64,000 nucleotides of DNA. Source: Solibacillus sp. FSL W7-1436 (lineage in GTDB: Bacteria > Bacillota > Bacilli > Bacillales_A > Planococcaceae). The notes below the pieces were generated by a model. The model was given only the letters and a program-made list of their open reading frames with translations, searched no databases and was not told the DNA's origin. Numbering within the stretch: the stretch's first letter is position 1; every line of letters begins with the position of its first letter. Of the stretch, positions 18,905-28,835 are shown one piece after another. Position numbers and translations under genes: made by a program. The DNA is taken from positions 2,718,501 to 2,782,500 of the forward strand of contig NZ_JBBOWV010000001.1 in NCBI RefSeq assembly GCF_038007305.1, given 5' to 3'.

Positions 18905-19998
18905 CACGAAATGTCTTCGTAATCGGACTAGGGTTAATTGGTGGATCTGTAGCGATGGCTTTGCAGAAGGCACCACATACAAAAGTGTTCGGCTATGATG
19001 CTCATGAACAAACGCGACAATTAGCGGACACACTGCAAGTCGTTCATGAAGTAGTAAAAAATCCTGCTGGGTTTGCAAAAGAGGCGGACGTAATTATTTT
19101 TGGTACACCGGTAAATGTCACACTCGACTTTATGGAACAGCTTAAGTCTTGGGAATTAAAACGCAATGTCATTATTACAGATACAGGCAGTACAAAAGCG
19201 AAAATAATGGAAAAAGCATTGGAGCTGCGACAACTGGGTATTACATTTATAGGCGGGCACCCAATGGCGGGTTCCCATAAGAGCGGGATTACCGCAGCAA
19301 AGCCGTATTTACTTGAAAATGCCTACTATATGCTGACACCCCATGAAGGGGAGGAACTTGAAAAGCTTGCCGCACTGGACGATCTGCTGAAATTTACACT
19401 AGGGAAAATGGTCGTTGTCGATGCAAAGGTACACGATCATATGACAGCTGTTGTCAGCCATTTCCCTCACATTATCGCGGCGTCTTTAGTACATCAGCTA
19501 AATAGTGAAAAACAGACATATCCAATGACCTCTTCGTTAGCTGCCGGCGGTTTCCGTGATATTACACGGATTGCTTCATCAAACCCTGCTTTATGGCGTG
19601 ATATTACAATGCAAAACAAACAGGAATTAGTCGGACAGCTTGATAATTGGCTTACAGAAATGCAGCGTGTCCGTGATCTATTGGCTGAAGGCGATGCGAA
19701 GGCCATCGAGAACTACTTCAGTGAAGCGCGTGATGTCCGGGACAGTTTGCCGGTTGCAAACGGTGCCTTGTACATGCCGTATGATCTTTATGTCGATATC
19801 CCGGATTATCCAGGGGTCATTTCAGAAGTAACAGGCTTATTGGCAGAAAATAATATAAGTATTACAAATATACGTATCGTTGAAACACGTGTCGATGTAT
19901 TCGGTATCCTGGTCATCAGTTTCCAGACAAACGAAGACCGTGAACGTGCCGCACAATGCATTGCACACAAGGCAAAGTTCGATACTTATATTTCATAA
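18901..19998 (+). CDS. tyrA: Prephenate dehydrogenase with ACT domain
   Basis: An NAD-dependent oxidative decarboxylation of prephenate to 4-hydroxyphenylpyruvate. The protein has 365 residues. The Rossmann motif [10 protein letters not shown] is at residue 8, with DTGSTKA and GGHPMAGS (catalytic His region). The C-terminal ACT domain starts near 295 ([19 protein letters not shown]) and probably mediates feedback control by tyrosine (family knowledge). It overlaps hisC by 4 bp. Confidence 0.96.
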   Translation: MTRNVFVIGLGLIGGSVAMALQKAPHTKVFGYDAHEQTRQLADTLQVVHEVVKNPAGFAKEADVIIFGTPVNVTLDFMEQLKSWELKRNVIITDTGSTKAKIMEKALELRQLGITFIGGHPMAGSHKSGITAAKPYLLENAYYMLTPHEGEELEKLAALDDLLKFTLGKMVVVDAKVHDHMTAVVSHFPHIIAASLVHQLNSEKQTYPMTSSLAAGGFRDITRIASSNPALWRDITMQNKQELVGQLDNWLTEMQRVRDLLAEGDAKAIENYFSEARDVRDSLPVANGALYMPYDLYVDIPDYPGVISEVTGLLAENNISITNIRIVETRVDVFGILVISFQTNEDRERAAQCIAHKAKFDTYIS

Positions 19999-20032
19999 AG
20001 GGCAATGGGATTTTCTTAAAGGGGGTTCATAT

Positions 20033-21319
20033 ATGAGTACAACATTGCAATACAGTCAACCATCATTACAGGGAGATATTACGGTGCCGGGTGACAAATC
20101 GGTATCGCATCGCTCGGTGATGTTCGGTTCCATTGCAAAAGGAAAAACGACTGTCAGTGGCTTCTTGTTGGGAGAAGACTGTCTGCGTACAATTGACTGC
20201 TTCCAAAAGCTAGGGGTAGACATTGAAGTCAACGGGACAGACGTAACGATCAACAGCCCGGGAATCGACGGTTGGAAAGAACCGGAAGAAGTGCTTTACA
20301 CAGGAAATTCAGGCACAACTACGCGTTTAATGCTAGGACTGCTATCCGGCACGAAATTACATACAATCATGACAGGTGATGCATCAATTGGTAAGCGTCC
20401 GATGCGTCGTGTTGCAGATCCATTACGTTTAATGGGTGCGCAAATTGCCGGACGAGACAATGGACAATATACGCCACTTGCGATTCAGGGCGGGCCGTTA
20501 AAAGCGATTGACTACAAAATGCCTGTTGCAAGTGCCCAGGTGAAATCAGCTATTCTACTTGCCGGTATTCGTGCGGAAGGTACAACGGTTGTACGTGAGG
20601 AAGAAATTTCGCGTGATCATACAGAACGTATGCTGCGCCAGTTCGGGGCAACAGTAACGGTTGAAGATGGTGTTGTATCACTGCAAGGCGGTCAAACGCT
20701 GACGGGAACCCATGTAAATGTACCAGGTGATATTTCATCGGCAGCATTTTTCCTTGTTGCTGGTGCTATTGCGAAAAACAGCAAAATTGTTCTGAATAAC
20801 GTGGGAATTAATGAGACACGTGACGGCATTCTGGAAGTGCTTCAAAATATGGGGGCGAAAATGTCCATTTCAGTCAATGACGAGAATGCGGCAGAACCAA
20901 CTGCTGCAATTACGATTGAAACTTCCGACCTAAACGGAACGACAGTGGAGGGCGCTATTATTCCTCGCCTAATCGATGAAATTCCGATTATTGCGCTGCT
21001 TGCGACACAGGCAGCTGGTAAAACAGTCATTAAAGATGCGGAAGAACTTAAAGTGAAAGAAACAAACCGTATCGATGCGGTTGTCAATGAGTTAAAGAAG
21101 CTGGGCGCAAATATTGAGGCGACAGATGACGGCATGGTGATCGAAGGCCCGACACCTTTACATGGTGGAAGCTTGAAAACATATGGTGACCACCGTATTG
21201 GAATGATGGCTGCGATCGCTGCTCTTGTTGCGGATGGGGAAGTGGAATTGGATGATGCGGATTGCATCGCTGTTTCCTACCCGACTTTTTTTGAACATGT
21301 GAATAGTATTATAAAATAA
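20033..21319 (+). CDS. aroA: 5-Enolpyruvylshikimate-3-phosphate synthase
   Basis: Joins shikimate-3-phosphate with PEP in the shikimate pathway. From ATG 20033 (gggggtt upstream) it has 428 residues, the same as the B. subtilis enzyme (called AroE there). A longer frame from 19880 runs through tyrA and was rejected. Motifs: GDKSVSHR near 21, [22 protein letters not shown], and KVKETNRI near 340. It closes the cluster and is followed by a strong terminator. Confidence 0.97.
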   Translation: MSTTLQYSQPSLQGDITVPGDKSVSHRSVMFGSIAKGKTTVSGFLLGEDCLRTIDCFQKLGVDIEVNGTDVTINSPGIDGWKEPEEVLYTGNSGTTTRLMLGLLSGTKLHTIMTGDASIGKRPMRRVADPLRLMGAQIAGRDNGQYTPLAIQGGPLKAIDYKMPVASAQVKSAILLAGIRAEGTTVVREEEISRDHTERMLRQFGATVTVEDGVVSLQGGQTLTGTHVNVPGDISSAAFFLVAGAIAKNSKIVLNNVGINETRDGILEVLQNMGAKMSISVNDENAAEPTAAITIETSDLNGTTVEGAIIPRLIDEIPIIALLATQAAGKTVIKDAEELKVKETNRIDAVVNELKKLGANIEATDDGMVIEGPTPLHGGSLKTYGDHRIGMMAAIAALVADGEVELDDADCIAVSYPTFFEHVNSIIK

Positions 21320-21328
21320 TGATTTACG

Positions 21329-21366
21329 GAGATGTAAAAAGAAATTACTTTTTACATCTCTTTTTT
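21329..21366 (+). terminator. Terminator of the aromatic cluster
   Basis: The perfect 13-bp stem gagatgtaaaaag / ctttttacatctc is followed by tttttt. Confidence 0.95.
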
Positions 21367-21471
21367 GCTTTGCCCAAAGAATTTTATAAAACATCCGAAT
21401 TCTTTTTCTTGTGATGCATTGCTTCGTCATGTAGCATAATATTGAGAACAAAAGAAAAAGGTGAAATACAC

Positions 21472-22716
21472 ATGGAACAATTACTACAAGCGATTCAAGA
21501 AGGCAATTTAGAGGAGATTAACCGACTTCTTGAATCTTTTTTAATGGATGCTGAACCCGCAGCACAATATGAAGTAGCTGAAGCCCTTATGCATTACGGA
21601 TTTTTAAATGAAGCAGACCGCGTTTTTGAGCATCTGCAATTTTTATTTCCTGAGGAAGCGCAAATTTCAATCGATCGTGCAAGCGTATTGATTGAGCTTG
21701 GTGAAGAGGATAATGCCCTCGATTTACTAATGGGAATTGCCGATGATGCACCGGAATATCCTCAAGCGCTGTTAGTATTGGCGGACTATTATCAAATGCA
21801 GGGGTTATTTGAGGTGGCGGAACAGCGGATTAATGATGCGTTGCAAATTTTACCACATGAACCTTTGCTGCAATTTGCCAAAGCAGAATTATTATTTGAA
21901 ACAGGTCGTTTTACAGAGGCTGTTCGAATTTATGAAGAGCTGTATGCCATTGATAAAAAGTTTGCTGGTATAATTTTAGCTCAGCGTCTTGCGGAAGTTT
22001 ATCGCGCAGGTGCAGGTTATGAAACAGCCCTGGATTATTATATGGAAGCACTTGAAGAAGAGGTTACAGCAGACTTGCTGTTTGGCTCGGCCTATGCAGC
22101 TTTCCAGACGGAAAAATATGAACTAGCTATAAAACAGCTGGAAGATTTAAAAGAGTTGGACCCTGATTATTTCTCAGCCTATTTACTGCTGGCTGAAAGT
22201 TATGCAATGCTTGAGGATAATGAGCGTGCCTTAAAAGTTATTAAAGAAGGTCTTAAACGAGACGAATACGATAAATCTCTCTATTTATTTGCAGGGAAAA
22301 TGGCGATAAAAAATGGCAAGCAACAGGAAGCGGTAGACTTTTTGAGTGAGGCCATTGCATTGGATCCGGAATATATGGAAGCAATTTTAATATTGATGTC
22401 GGTTTACAATACGGAACAACGCTATGAAGAAATTATTTCACTATATGAACAATTGCATCAAAATGAATTCGAATGGGTCGCATTATATCCATTTGTAGCC
22501 AATGCTTATAATGAAGAAGAACTGTTTGAAAAAGCATACGAAATTTACAAAGAGGCATATAATGAATTTAACGATGATGTTGAGTTTTTAGAGAAATACT
22601 TCCTGTTTTTAGTTGAGGACGGCAAGCGTGATGAAGCAAAGCAAATTGCCGAGCGCCTTGTCCAATTACAGCCTTCTGAACAGCAATGGACTGATTTGTT
22701 AGAACGCTTTGAGTAA
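21472..22716 (+). CDS. ypiA: TPR-repeat protein YpiA
   Basis: A cytoplasmic scaffold-type protein of 414 residues from ATG 21472 (aaaggtga about 7 nt before). It is made of consecutive 34-residue tetratricopeptide helix pairs, for example LLLAESYAMLEDNERALKVI and the YEEIISLYEQL segment. It is very acidic and has no catalytic motif. B. subtilis YpiA occupies the same place after the EPSP synthase gene. Its partner is unknown. Confidence 0.88.
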   Translation: MEQLLQAIQEGNLEEINRLLESFLMDAEPAAQYEVAEALMHYGFLNEADRVFEHLQFLFPEEAQISIDRASVLIELGEEDNALDLLMGIADDAPEYPQALLVLADYYQMQGLFEVAEQRINDALQILPHEPLLQFAKAELLFETGRFTEAVRIYEELYAIDKKFAGIILAQRLAEVYRAGAGYETALDYYMEALEEEVTADLLFGSAYAAFQTEKYELAIKQLEDLKELDPDYFSAYLLLAESYAMLEDNERALKVIKEGLKRDEYDKSLYLFAGKMAIKNGKQQEAVDFLSEAIALDPEYMEAILILMSVYNTEQRYEEIISLYEQLHQNEFEWVALYPFVANAYNEEELFEKAYEIYKEAYNEFNDDVEFLEKYFLFLVEDGKRDEAKQIAERLVQLQPSEQQWTDLLERFE

Positions 22717-22728
22717 AGGGAGGATTGC

Positions 22729-23280
22729 ATGTTGACATATTCCGTACCACTGAATGACAAAAAGTTGTTTATCAGGTGGTTTTTGAAAAATTTCCAGTTA
22801 AAAAGACGTGAAGGTGTATGGATTTTAAATTACTTATTAAGTAATGACGACTTGTTGCAAAACGTTCATTTCGTTGATGAAGCACATTATTGCCCGCGTT
22901 CCATTGTAATGTCGACAATTGAGACAACGAGTATCCCATTCCGATTTTATAAAGAAAATATTATGACATCCGACGCTGAAAAAGCATTTCATGATTTACG
23001 TATCAATGCACATGAGGCGATTTACTTTCAGCTGAACTTCCCAAGTGTACCGCCTGACCCTCTGTATTTGGCGGTACTGGAGGAAAACCCTTACGTACCG
23101 GCTGATATCTTTATTAGTGAAAAGGACCGTCTGGCAGCCGAGCGTTTGCTGGAAAATAGTGTACTAGAGTTCCAGGAACAGCAGCTGTTAAAAGAAATAG
23201 ATGAAGCGCTGGATAGTGGAGATAAAGAGCGTTTTTTCGAGTTGTCTAATTTATTGCAGGCATTGAAGCATACGAAGTAA
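22729..23280 (+). CDS. ypiB: YpiB family protein (UPF0302)
   Basis: A 183-residue protein matching YpiB in size and position. It has a basic N-terminal half (KKLFIRWFLKNFQLKRREGVWILNYLL split by charged residues) and an acidic helical C-terminus. SD gggagg precedes ATG 22729, 12 bp after ypiA. The molecular role is not established. Confidence 0.85.
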   Translation: MLTYSVPLNDKKLFIRWFLKNFQLKRREGVWILNYLLSNDDLLQNVHFVDEAHYCPRSIVMSTIETTSIPFRFYKENIMTSDAEKAFHDLRINAHEAIYFQLNFPSVPPDPLYLAVLEENPYVPADIFISEKDRLAAERLLENSVLEFQEQQLLKEIDEALDSGDKERFFELSNLLQALKHTK

Positions 23281-23350
23281 TTTTGGACTTTATTAAAAAA
23301 ATTACTTCTTTCCTATTTTCAGAAGTTTAAAGGTACTAGGAGGAAAGAAT

Positions 23351-23794
23351 ATGAACTTTATTGTAAAAGATGTAGAACAGTTCCAGGCACAAAAACAATT
23401 TATAGATACGGCGATTGTCCCGCTAGTGCAATTGGATTTTTCAGATCAGGGGATAAAGCAGAGCAGTTCTGCTTCTGAATATTTAATGACGTTGACGAAT
23501 TTCATAGAGCAGCAGTTTAAAGGTCGCCTTTTACTATTCCCTCCCTTTTCATATACAACGGGAACCAAGTCAGATAATATGCCAGCAACAATGGAAAAAG
23601 AATTGAAGGAAGCAGGTTTTAAAGCAGTGGTCTTTATTACCTGTGACCATTCATGGACTGAATTTAAAGAATATTTAAATATTATTTGGCTTCCGGCTAT
23701 CCCGCTTGAGTCTATGGACCAGGGTGTAAAACAGAGAATTTTGGAAGACCAGTTAAAACAAGTCATCCCAACTTTTACGAAAATTTGGGTTTAA
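23351..23794 (+). CDS. ypiF: YpiF family protein (DUF2487)
   Basis: A soluble 147-residue protein starting NFIVKDVEQF, with strong SD aggagga before ATG 23351. No enzyme motif is seen. It lies directly upstream of qcrABC, as in B. subtilis, and is named by synteny and size. Function unknown. Confidence 0.8.
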   Translation: MNFIVKDVEQFQAQKQFIDTAIVPLVQLDFSDQGIKQSSSASEYLMTLTNFIEQQFKGRLLLFPPFSYTTGTKSDNMPATMEKELKEAGFKAVVFITCDHSWTEFKEYLNIIWLPAIPLESMDQGVKQRILEDQLKQVIPTFTKIWV

Positions 23795-23863
23795 CGAGCA
23801 TATATGTGCGACATTTGTTTCATTAAATGTTCACAAACTACACTTTTGGAAATGAATGCTATA

Positions 23864-23892
23864 TTGACCAACTTATTCAGTTGATATATCAT
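23864..23892 (+). promoter_or_regulatory. Candidate promoter of qcrABC
   Basis: TTGACC (23864-23869), a 17-bp spacer and TATCAT (23887-23892) lie upstream of qcrA. The overlapping palindromic tgatatatcatagatat could be a regulator site. The regulator is unknown. Confidence 0.45.
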
Positions 23893-23969
23893 AGATATGT
23901 CCTAGTTATTTACTATTTTTAAAAGTATATGTCCGTTGGACTGACCTTTTAGTAAGAGGGGGGAAAAGG

Positions 23970-24476
23970 ATGAGTAGGAATCGAGTTACAAGACGTCAAT
24001 TTTTAACTTATACAATTACTGGTGTAGGTGGATTTATGGCGGCAGGAATGTTAATGCCAATGGTACGTTTTGCTATTGACCCAATTCTTCAGTCAAAAGA
24101 AGATGGTGATTTTGTACAAACTAGCAAAAAAATTGCCGAAATTACAGAAGTTCCAGTAAAAGTGGACTTCTCGTATGAACAGACGGATGGTTGGTACAAA
24201 TCAGAAGTAGCTGATGCTGCTTGGGTTTACAAAGAAGGTGACGAAATCATCGCAATCTCACCTGTATGTAAGCATTTAGGGTGTACTGTAAACTGGGAAG
24301 GTAATCCAGAACACGCAAATCAATTCTTCTGTGCATGTCATGCGGGACGTTATGAAAAAACAGGTGTAAACGTAAAAGGTACACCGCCTCTTGGACCACT
24401 GGATATGTATGAAGTGTCAGAAAATGATGGTTTCTTATTGCTTGGAAAAAAAATCGCTAACACACACAGTAACTAA
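23970..24476 (+). CDS. qcrA: Menaquinol:cytochrome c reductase Rieske subunit
   Basis: The 2Fe-2S subunit of the b6c complex, which moves electrons from menaquinol towards cytochrome c. The protein has 168 residues. A twin-arginine leader (VTRRQFLTY) precedes a membrane anchor (about 14-30). The Rieske ligands are in CKHLGC (near 110-115) and CACHAG (near 129), with the disulfide cysteines in the same loops. SD gagggggga precedes ATG 23970. Confidence 0.97.
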   Translation: MSRNRVTRRQFLTYTITGVGGFMAAGMLMPMVRFAIDPILQSKEDGDFVQTSKKIAEITEVPVKVDFSYEQTDGWYKSEVADAAWVYKEGDEIIAISPVCKHLGCTVNWEGNPEHANQFFCACHAGRYEKTGVNVKGTPPLGPLDMYEVSENDGFLLLGKKIANTHSN

Positions 24477-24498
24477 ATAAGTTAGGGGGTACGACACA

Positions 24499-25173
24499 GT
24501 GCTAAATAAAATTTATGATTGGGTCGATGAACGTTTAGATATTACTCCTATTTGGCGTGATATTGCCGACCATGAAGTGCCAGAGCACGTTAACCCTGCC
24601 CATCACTTTTCAGCATTCGTTTACTGTTTCGGGGGATTAACATTCTTTATTACAGTAATTCAAATTCTATCAGGTATGTTCTTAACGATGTACTACGTAC
24701 CAGATGTAGAGAATGCTTGGAAATCAGTTTACTATTTACAAAACGAAGTAGCATTCGGTGAAATCGTTCGTGGTATGCACCATTGGGGGGCATCTTTAGT
24801 AATTGTTATGATGTTCTTACATACACTTCGTGTATTCTTCACAGGTTCATATAAAAAACCGCGTGAATTAAACTGGTTAGTTGGTGTAGGTATCTTTGCC
24901 ATTATGTTAGGTTTAGGTTTCACAGGTTATTTATTACCATGGGATATGAAAGCGTTATTCGCGACTAAAGTAGGTATCGAGATTGCTGCATCTGTTCCGT
25001 TTTTAGGTGAAACGATAAAAATATTATTAGCTGGGGATTCCACAATTATCGGGGCGCAAACTTTAACTCGTTTCTTTGCTATTCATGTATTCTTCTTACC
25101 GGCAGCATTATTTGCTTTACTGGCAGTTCACTTTATCATGATCCGCCGCCAAGGTATTTCAGGACCTCTATGA
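24499..25173 (+). CDS. qcrB: Menaquinol:cytochrome c reductase cytochrome b subunit
   Basis: A membrane b6-type cytochrome of 224 residues with four helices. Heme-ligand histidine pairs are visible in RGMHHWGA plus FLHTLRVF (helix 2 region), and FAIHVFF plus LAVHFIM (helix 4). The quinone-site loop GYLLPWDMKA is present. It has a GTG start at 24499 after agggggt. It follows qcrA by 22 bp. Confidence 0.97.
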   Translation: MLNKIYDWVDERLDITPIWRDIADHEVPEHVNPAHHFSAFVYCFGGLTFFITVIQILSGMFLTMYYVPDVENAWKSVYYLQNEVAFGEIVRGMHHWGASLVIVMMFLHTLRVFFTGSYKKPRELNWLVGVGIFAIMLGLGFTGYLLPWDMKALFATKVGIEIAASVPFLGETIKILLAGDSTIIGAQTLTRFFAIHVFFLPAALFALLAVHFIMIRRQGISGPL

Positions 25174-25212
25174 TCCGAAACTAATTGTACTATTTTTTAA
25201 GGAGGGGACACT

Positions 25213-26007
25213 ATGCAACGCGGAAAAGGTATGAAGTTCGTAGGTGATTCACGTGTTAAAGCGAATAACCGTATGCCGAACGTGCCAAAAGATTATTCCG
25301 AGTATCCAGGGAAAACAGAAGCTTTCTGGCCTGACTTCTTATTAAAAGAATGGATGGTTGGTGCAGTTTTCTTAATCGGTTATTTATTATTAACTGTCGC
25401 ACATCCTTCACCACTTGAAGGTCCGGCAGATCCAACAAATGCATCCTATATACCGTTACCGGACTGGTACTTCCTATCAATGTACCAGCTATTAAAATAC
25501 TCTTATGCATCCGGTCCATATAATGTCATTGGCGCAATGGTAATTCCAGGTATTGCATTTGGTGCATTAGCATTAGTGCCATTTCTAGATAGAACACCTG
25601 AACGACGTCCATTTAAACGTCCTTTACCAACAGCGTTTATGTTATTGGCTGTAGCAGCACTAATTTATACAACGTGGGAATCTGTTCAGGCAACTGACTG
25701 GGAAGCAGTTGATGCACAAGGTGAAATTACGGATAAACATTTAGGTTTACTTCCGGATGTGGAAGTAGATGAAACTTCCGAAGGCTATGAAATTTTCCAG
25801 GCTCAGACTTCTTGTATTGGATGTCATGGTGGAGATTTGGCAGGGGTATCCGGCCCGATGCTTCTAGGCAATGAATTAACAGCCGAAGAAGTTCAGGAAG
25901 TAATTGTGAATGGTCGTGGCGGTATGCCGGCTGATACATTTACAGGTACAGAGGAAGAACTTCAAGTTTTAGCTGAATTTATCGCAGGATTAAAAGAAGC
26001 TGAATAA
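25213..26007 (+). CDS. qcrC: Menaquinol:cytochrome c reductase cytochrome b/c subunit
   Basis: The fused subunit IV plus cytochrome c protein typical of Bacillales, 264 residues. The N-terminal part has three membrane helices, with the PDWYF quinol-site motif in the loop LPDWYFLSMYQLLKY (near 87). The C-terminal domain carries one covalent heme motif CIGCH near 197 and an axial methionine in GGMPA. SD aaggagggg lies before ATG 25213. Confidence 0.97.
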   Translation: MQRGKGMKFVGDSRVKANNRMPNVPKDYSEYPGKTEAFWPDFLLKEWMVGAVFLIGYLLLTVAHPSPLEGPADPTNASYIPLPDWYFLSMYQLLKYSYASGPYNVIGAMVIPGIAFGALALVPFLDRTPERRPFKRPLPTAFMLLAVAALIYTTWESVQATDWEAVDAQGEITDKHLGLLPDVEVDETSEGYEIFQAQTSCIGCHGGDLAGVSGPMLLGNELTAEEVQEVIVNGRGGMPADTFTGTEEELQVLAEFIAGLKEAE

Positions 26008-26019
26008 TTTTTTACACTG

Positions 26020-26046
26020 GAGAGTCAGAATATTGACTCTCTTTTT
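26020..26046 (+). terminator. Terminator of qcrABC
   Basis: Stem gagagtca / tgactctc followed by tttttaatttt. Confidence 0.85.
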
Positions 26047-26188
26047 AATTTTCTTTTATTTCTGGTTTTTAGCGAAAGCTTGCGTAACAATTAAGAACAT
26101 ATATAATTAAAGACGTACAATATTTGGTTTAGTTGCACACACTACATAATACGGAATAATGAACAATAAGGATGAAAAAGGTGAATAA

Positions 26189-26788
26189 ATGAAAGCATAT
26201 ATGATGCAATTATGGTACGTATTAAACCATCGTGCCTTTTTAACATTGCTGCTTATTATTAACTTGCTTGGTACCGTTTACGGTTATTACTGGTATCGGG
26301 GGCAGTTGGCAGTAACAGAACCGATTTACTATATATTTGTACCGGATTCGCCCACTGCAAGCTTATTTTTCTGTTTTGCCATAATTGGGTGGCTGATCGG
26401 CAGAAACTTTAGATTAATGGAAGTGCTTGCCTTTATCACGTTAATAAAATATGGATTATGGGCAGTTGCGATGAATCTGCTGACATTTGCAGAGAATGGA
26501 CAGTTGGGAGCGGACGGATGGATGCTCGTTGCTTCACATTTTTTGATGGCAGTACAGGCTGTTCTGTATTTACCGAATTACCGGTTTAAAATGTGGCACG
26601 TGATGGTTGCGGCTGTTTGGACACTGCATAACGATATAATCGACTATTTATTTGGCCAAATGCCATTTTACAGAGTCATTTACCAGTATCCAAGCGAGAT
26701 CGGATACTTCACTTTCTGGCTTTCGATGGCATGTATAATCTTTGCTTTTCTTGAAAGCCGTAAGCGTGAATATTTGCAACAAGACTAG
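26189..26788 (+). CDS. ypjA: YpjA family membrane protein (DUF1405)
   Basis: A 199-residue integral membrane protein with about five to six hydrophobic helices (17-37, 52-70, 78-98, 108-125, 130-147, 170-190). It follows qcrC, as in B. subtilis. Aromatic and histidine residues in and near the helices (WHVMVAAVWTLHNDIIDY) are striking, but no cofactor is established. Function unknown. SD aaaaggtga precedes ATG 26189. Confidence 0.82.
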   Translation: MKAYMMQLWYVLNHRAFLTLLLIINLLGTVYGYYWYRGQLAVTEPIYYIFVPDSPTASLFFCFAIIGWLIGRNFRLMEVLAFITLIKYGLWAVAMNLLTFAENGQLGADGWMLVASHFLMAVQAVLYLPNYRFKMWHVMVAAVWTLHNDIIDYLFGQMPFYRVIYQYPSEIGYFTFWLSMACIIFAFLESRKREYLQQD

Positions 26789-26840
26789 AAAGCCTTTAAA
26801 ATTAAAGCATAGAAAGAGATAGAAAGGGAGTTCGATAATA

Positions 26841-27518
26841 GTGTTATATATTATTTATTTTATTATCATTTTGCTTTTACCGTTGTATGCGCAGATGAAG
26901 GTAAAGAGCACTTACAAAAAGTTTGCTAAAGTTCCAGCTGAAAAAGGAATGACAGGTGCTCAAGTAGCACGTTATATTTTAGATCAACATGGTTTAACGG
27001 ATGTTCGTGTAGTACCGACTCAAGGTTTTTTGGCCGACCACTATAATCCTGCAACTAAAACGGTTGCCTTGTCTGAGGACAACTACTACAATTCTTCAAT
27101 CGCCGGTACATCTGTAGCAGCGCACGAAGTAGGACATGCGATACAGCATGCGGAGGCTTATTCGTTCCTGACATTACGTTCGAAATTAGTGCCGGTAGCT
27201 AATATTTCATCAAATATGTCTTGGATTTTTGTATTGATCGGTATTTTAGCTTCATCTTCAGGTTTACTGTTGGTAGGTATTGCTTTATTATTAGCGGGTG
27301 TTGTGTTCCAAGTGATAACATTACCGGTAGAGTTCGATGCATCCAAACGTGCGATGAATGAAGTCGTATCTTTAGGTATTATCAACAATACAGAAGAACG
27401 CTCAGCACGCAAAGTTTTAAATGCAGCGGCAATGACATATGTGGCAGCAGCAGCTGTAGCAATAATGGAACTATTACGTTTAATCCTGATTTACACAGGC
27501 ATGACTTCGGAAGATTAA
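26841..27518 (+). CDS. yugP: Membrane zinc metallopeptidase, YugP family
   Basis: A 225-residue membrane protein with an N-terminal helix (2-19) and two or three C-terminal helices. The zinc-binding gluzincin motif HEVGH lies near residue 94, in SVAAHEVGHAIQHAEAY, with the downstream PVEFDASKRA block of the family. It has a GTG start at 26841 after aaaggga. In B. subtilis ypjB sits here; this organism carries a YugP-type gene instead. Substrate unknown. Confidence 0.85.
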   Translation: MLYIIYFIIILLLPLYAQMKVKSTYKKFAKVPAEKGMTGAQVARYILDQHGLTDVRVVPTQGFLADHYNPATKTVALSEDNYYNSSIAGTSVAAHEVGHAIQHAEAYSFLTLRSKLVPVANISSNMSWIFVLIGILASSSGLLLVGIALLLAGVVFQVITLPVEFDASKRAMNEVVSLGIINNTEERSARKVLNAAAMTYVAAAAVAIMELLRLILIYTGMTSED

Positions 27519-27534
27519 TATCTAATAGAAATTA

Positions 27535-27575
27535 AAAAAGGTCATTTTCCCCATTAGGGAAAATGACTTTTTTTG
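27535..27575 (+). terminator. Terminator of the yugP-like gene
   Basis: Stem aaggtcattttccc / gggaaaatgacttt followed by ttttt. Confidence 0.92.
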
Positions 27576-27631
27576 AATATTATTCAACCATTTACTAACT
27601 TATTAAGTTGTGTCCGCTTTGATTAAACGGG

Positions 27632-27738
27632 AGTTGATTGGAATGGAGGGCGGCAGACTCCTGCGGGAAAAGCGCGAGGGAGAGACTACAGGCTCGAGCC
27701 GCGCCCGCGGAAAGCGTCCGCCCGCAGTGGAAATCAAC
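27632..27738. repeat. Palindromic intergenic repeat, copy 3
   Basis: Ends agttgattgga and ggaaatcaac form inverted termini. The interior blocks actcctgcgggaaaagcg, gagactacaggctc and cgcccgcggaaagcgtcc match copy 1 (541-646). It lies between the convergent yugP-like and ypjC genes. Confidence 0.8.
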
Positions 27739-27778
27739 GGACAATATTTAAAAATGCAAATAAATATACTTCAAAAGA

Positions 27779-28645
27779 CTAATTTATCGGCTGTTTTTTA
27801 TCATCCAGTGTGAAACCTTCTCCAGTCACATCACGGACGTCCATGATGGAAACAAATGCGTGCGGGTCGACGCCGTGGACGATATTTTTTAGACGGACAA
27901 GTTCGTTTCGTCCGATGACACAGTACAGAACATCACGGTGTTCTTTCGTAAAGTGACCATGACCGTCAAAAACGGTTACGCCACGGTCCATGTTATTCGT
28001 AATTAAGTTTGCGATCTCATCGGATTTCATTGAAATAATAAATGCACCTTTAGCCGAATAGGCGCCTTCCTGCACCAAATCAATGACACGGCCGCCAACA
28101 TATACGGCTACTAATGTATACATCATCGAACGGGCATCCAAAAACGTCATCCAGGAAAGGATAATGACAAAGAAATCAAAGCCGAACATCGTTTTACCCA
28201 TACTCCAACCAAGATACTTATTTGCAAGTCGGGCCAGAATATCGACCCCGCCGGTTGTCCCGCCGAATCGGAACACAATCCCTAGGCCGATTCCGACAAA
28301 GACCCCTGCAAACAACGATACAAGGAATAGATCATCCTGCAAGTTCATATTGACTTCGTAAATTTGGAAGATTTTTAAGAATACCGATACGCTTAGTGTA
28401 CCGATGATCGTATAGATAAATGCTTTTTTACCGAGTAAACGCCATCCTAGAATAAACATTGGAATATTTAATAACAAATTCATTAATGCTGGGTCCCAAT
28501 TTAGTGTAAAATATAAAATAAGTGTAATACCACTAAATCCACCTTCACCCAGTTGGTTTTGCATATTGAAGTGGACAAAACCGAAACTGAATATTGCGGA
28601 ACCGATAAGAATTCCGATGATATTCTGTATTTTTATTCCTTGCAT
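27779..28645 (-). CDS. ypjC: YitT-family membrane protein (YpjC)
   Basis: A 288-residue protein from the ATG at 28645-28643, preceded on the reverse strand by AGGAGG with 6-nt spacing; a longer frame to 28762 has no SD. Five to six N-terminal membrane helices of the YitT_membrane domain (GEGGFSGITLIL, RFGGTTGGVDILARL) are followed by a cytoplasmic DUF2179 domain (KGAFIISMKSDEI onward). It is transcribed divergently from dapB. Function is not established; some YitT proteins are linked to transport. Confidence 0.88.
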   Translation of the reverse strand: MQGIKIQNIIGILIGSAIFSFGFVHFNMQNQLGEGGFSGITLILYFTLNWDPALMNLLLNIPMFILGWRLLGKKAFIYTIIGTLSVSVFLKIFQIYEVNMNLQDDLFLVSLFAGVFVGIGLGIVFRFGGTTGGVDILARLANKYLGWSMGKTMFGFDFFVIILSWMTFLDARSMMYTLVAVYVGGRVIDLVQEGAYSAKGAFIISMKSDEIANLITNNMDRGVTVFDGHGHFTKEHRDVLYCVIGRNELVRLKNIVHGVDPHAFVSIMDVRDVTGEGFTLDDKKQPIN

Positions 28646-28835
28646 AGTAAACCTCCTAAAATCGGTTGAGTAAGAATATATGTGCTGGAGCAGAAAAAAA
28701 GCTACATTGTTTATTATGTTTGATTTTGGCGCATTTGACAACAATATGGATGAACCAAACAATGCCGCATTATATTACTCGAATTTTATTTAACAAGGAT
28801 AAAAGCAACTAACAGTAAAAAGGAGTTTTTTCAGT

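Noticed and set aside
20842-21267. A 141-codon reverse-strand frame
   Set aside because: It is a shadow of aroA, rich in Ser/Ala/Pro from the complementary strand, without an SD.
27611-27745. The repeat between the yugP-like gene and ypjC as an attachment site or IS remnant
   Set aside because: There is no integrase, no transposase frame and no target duplication, and it matches the other two intergenic repeats.
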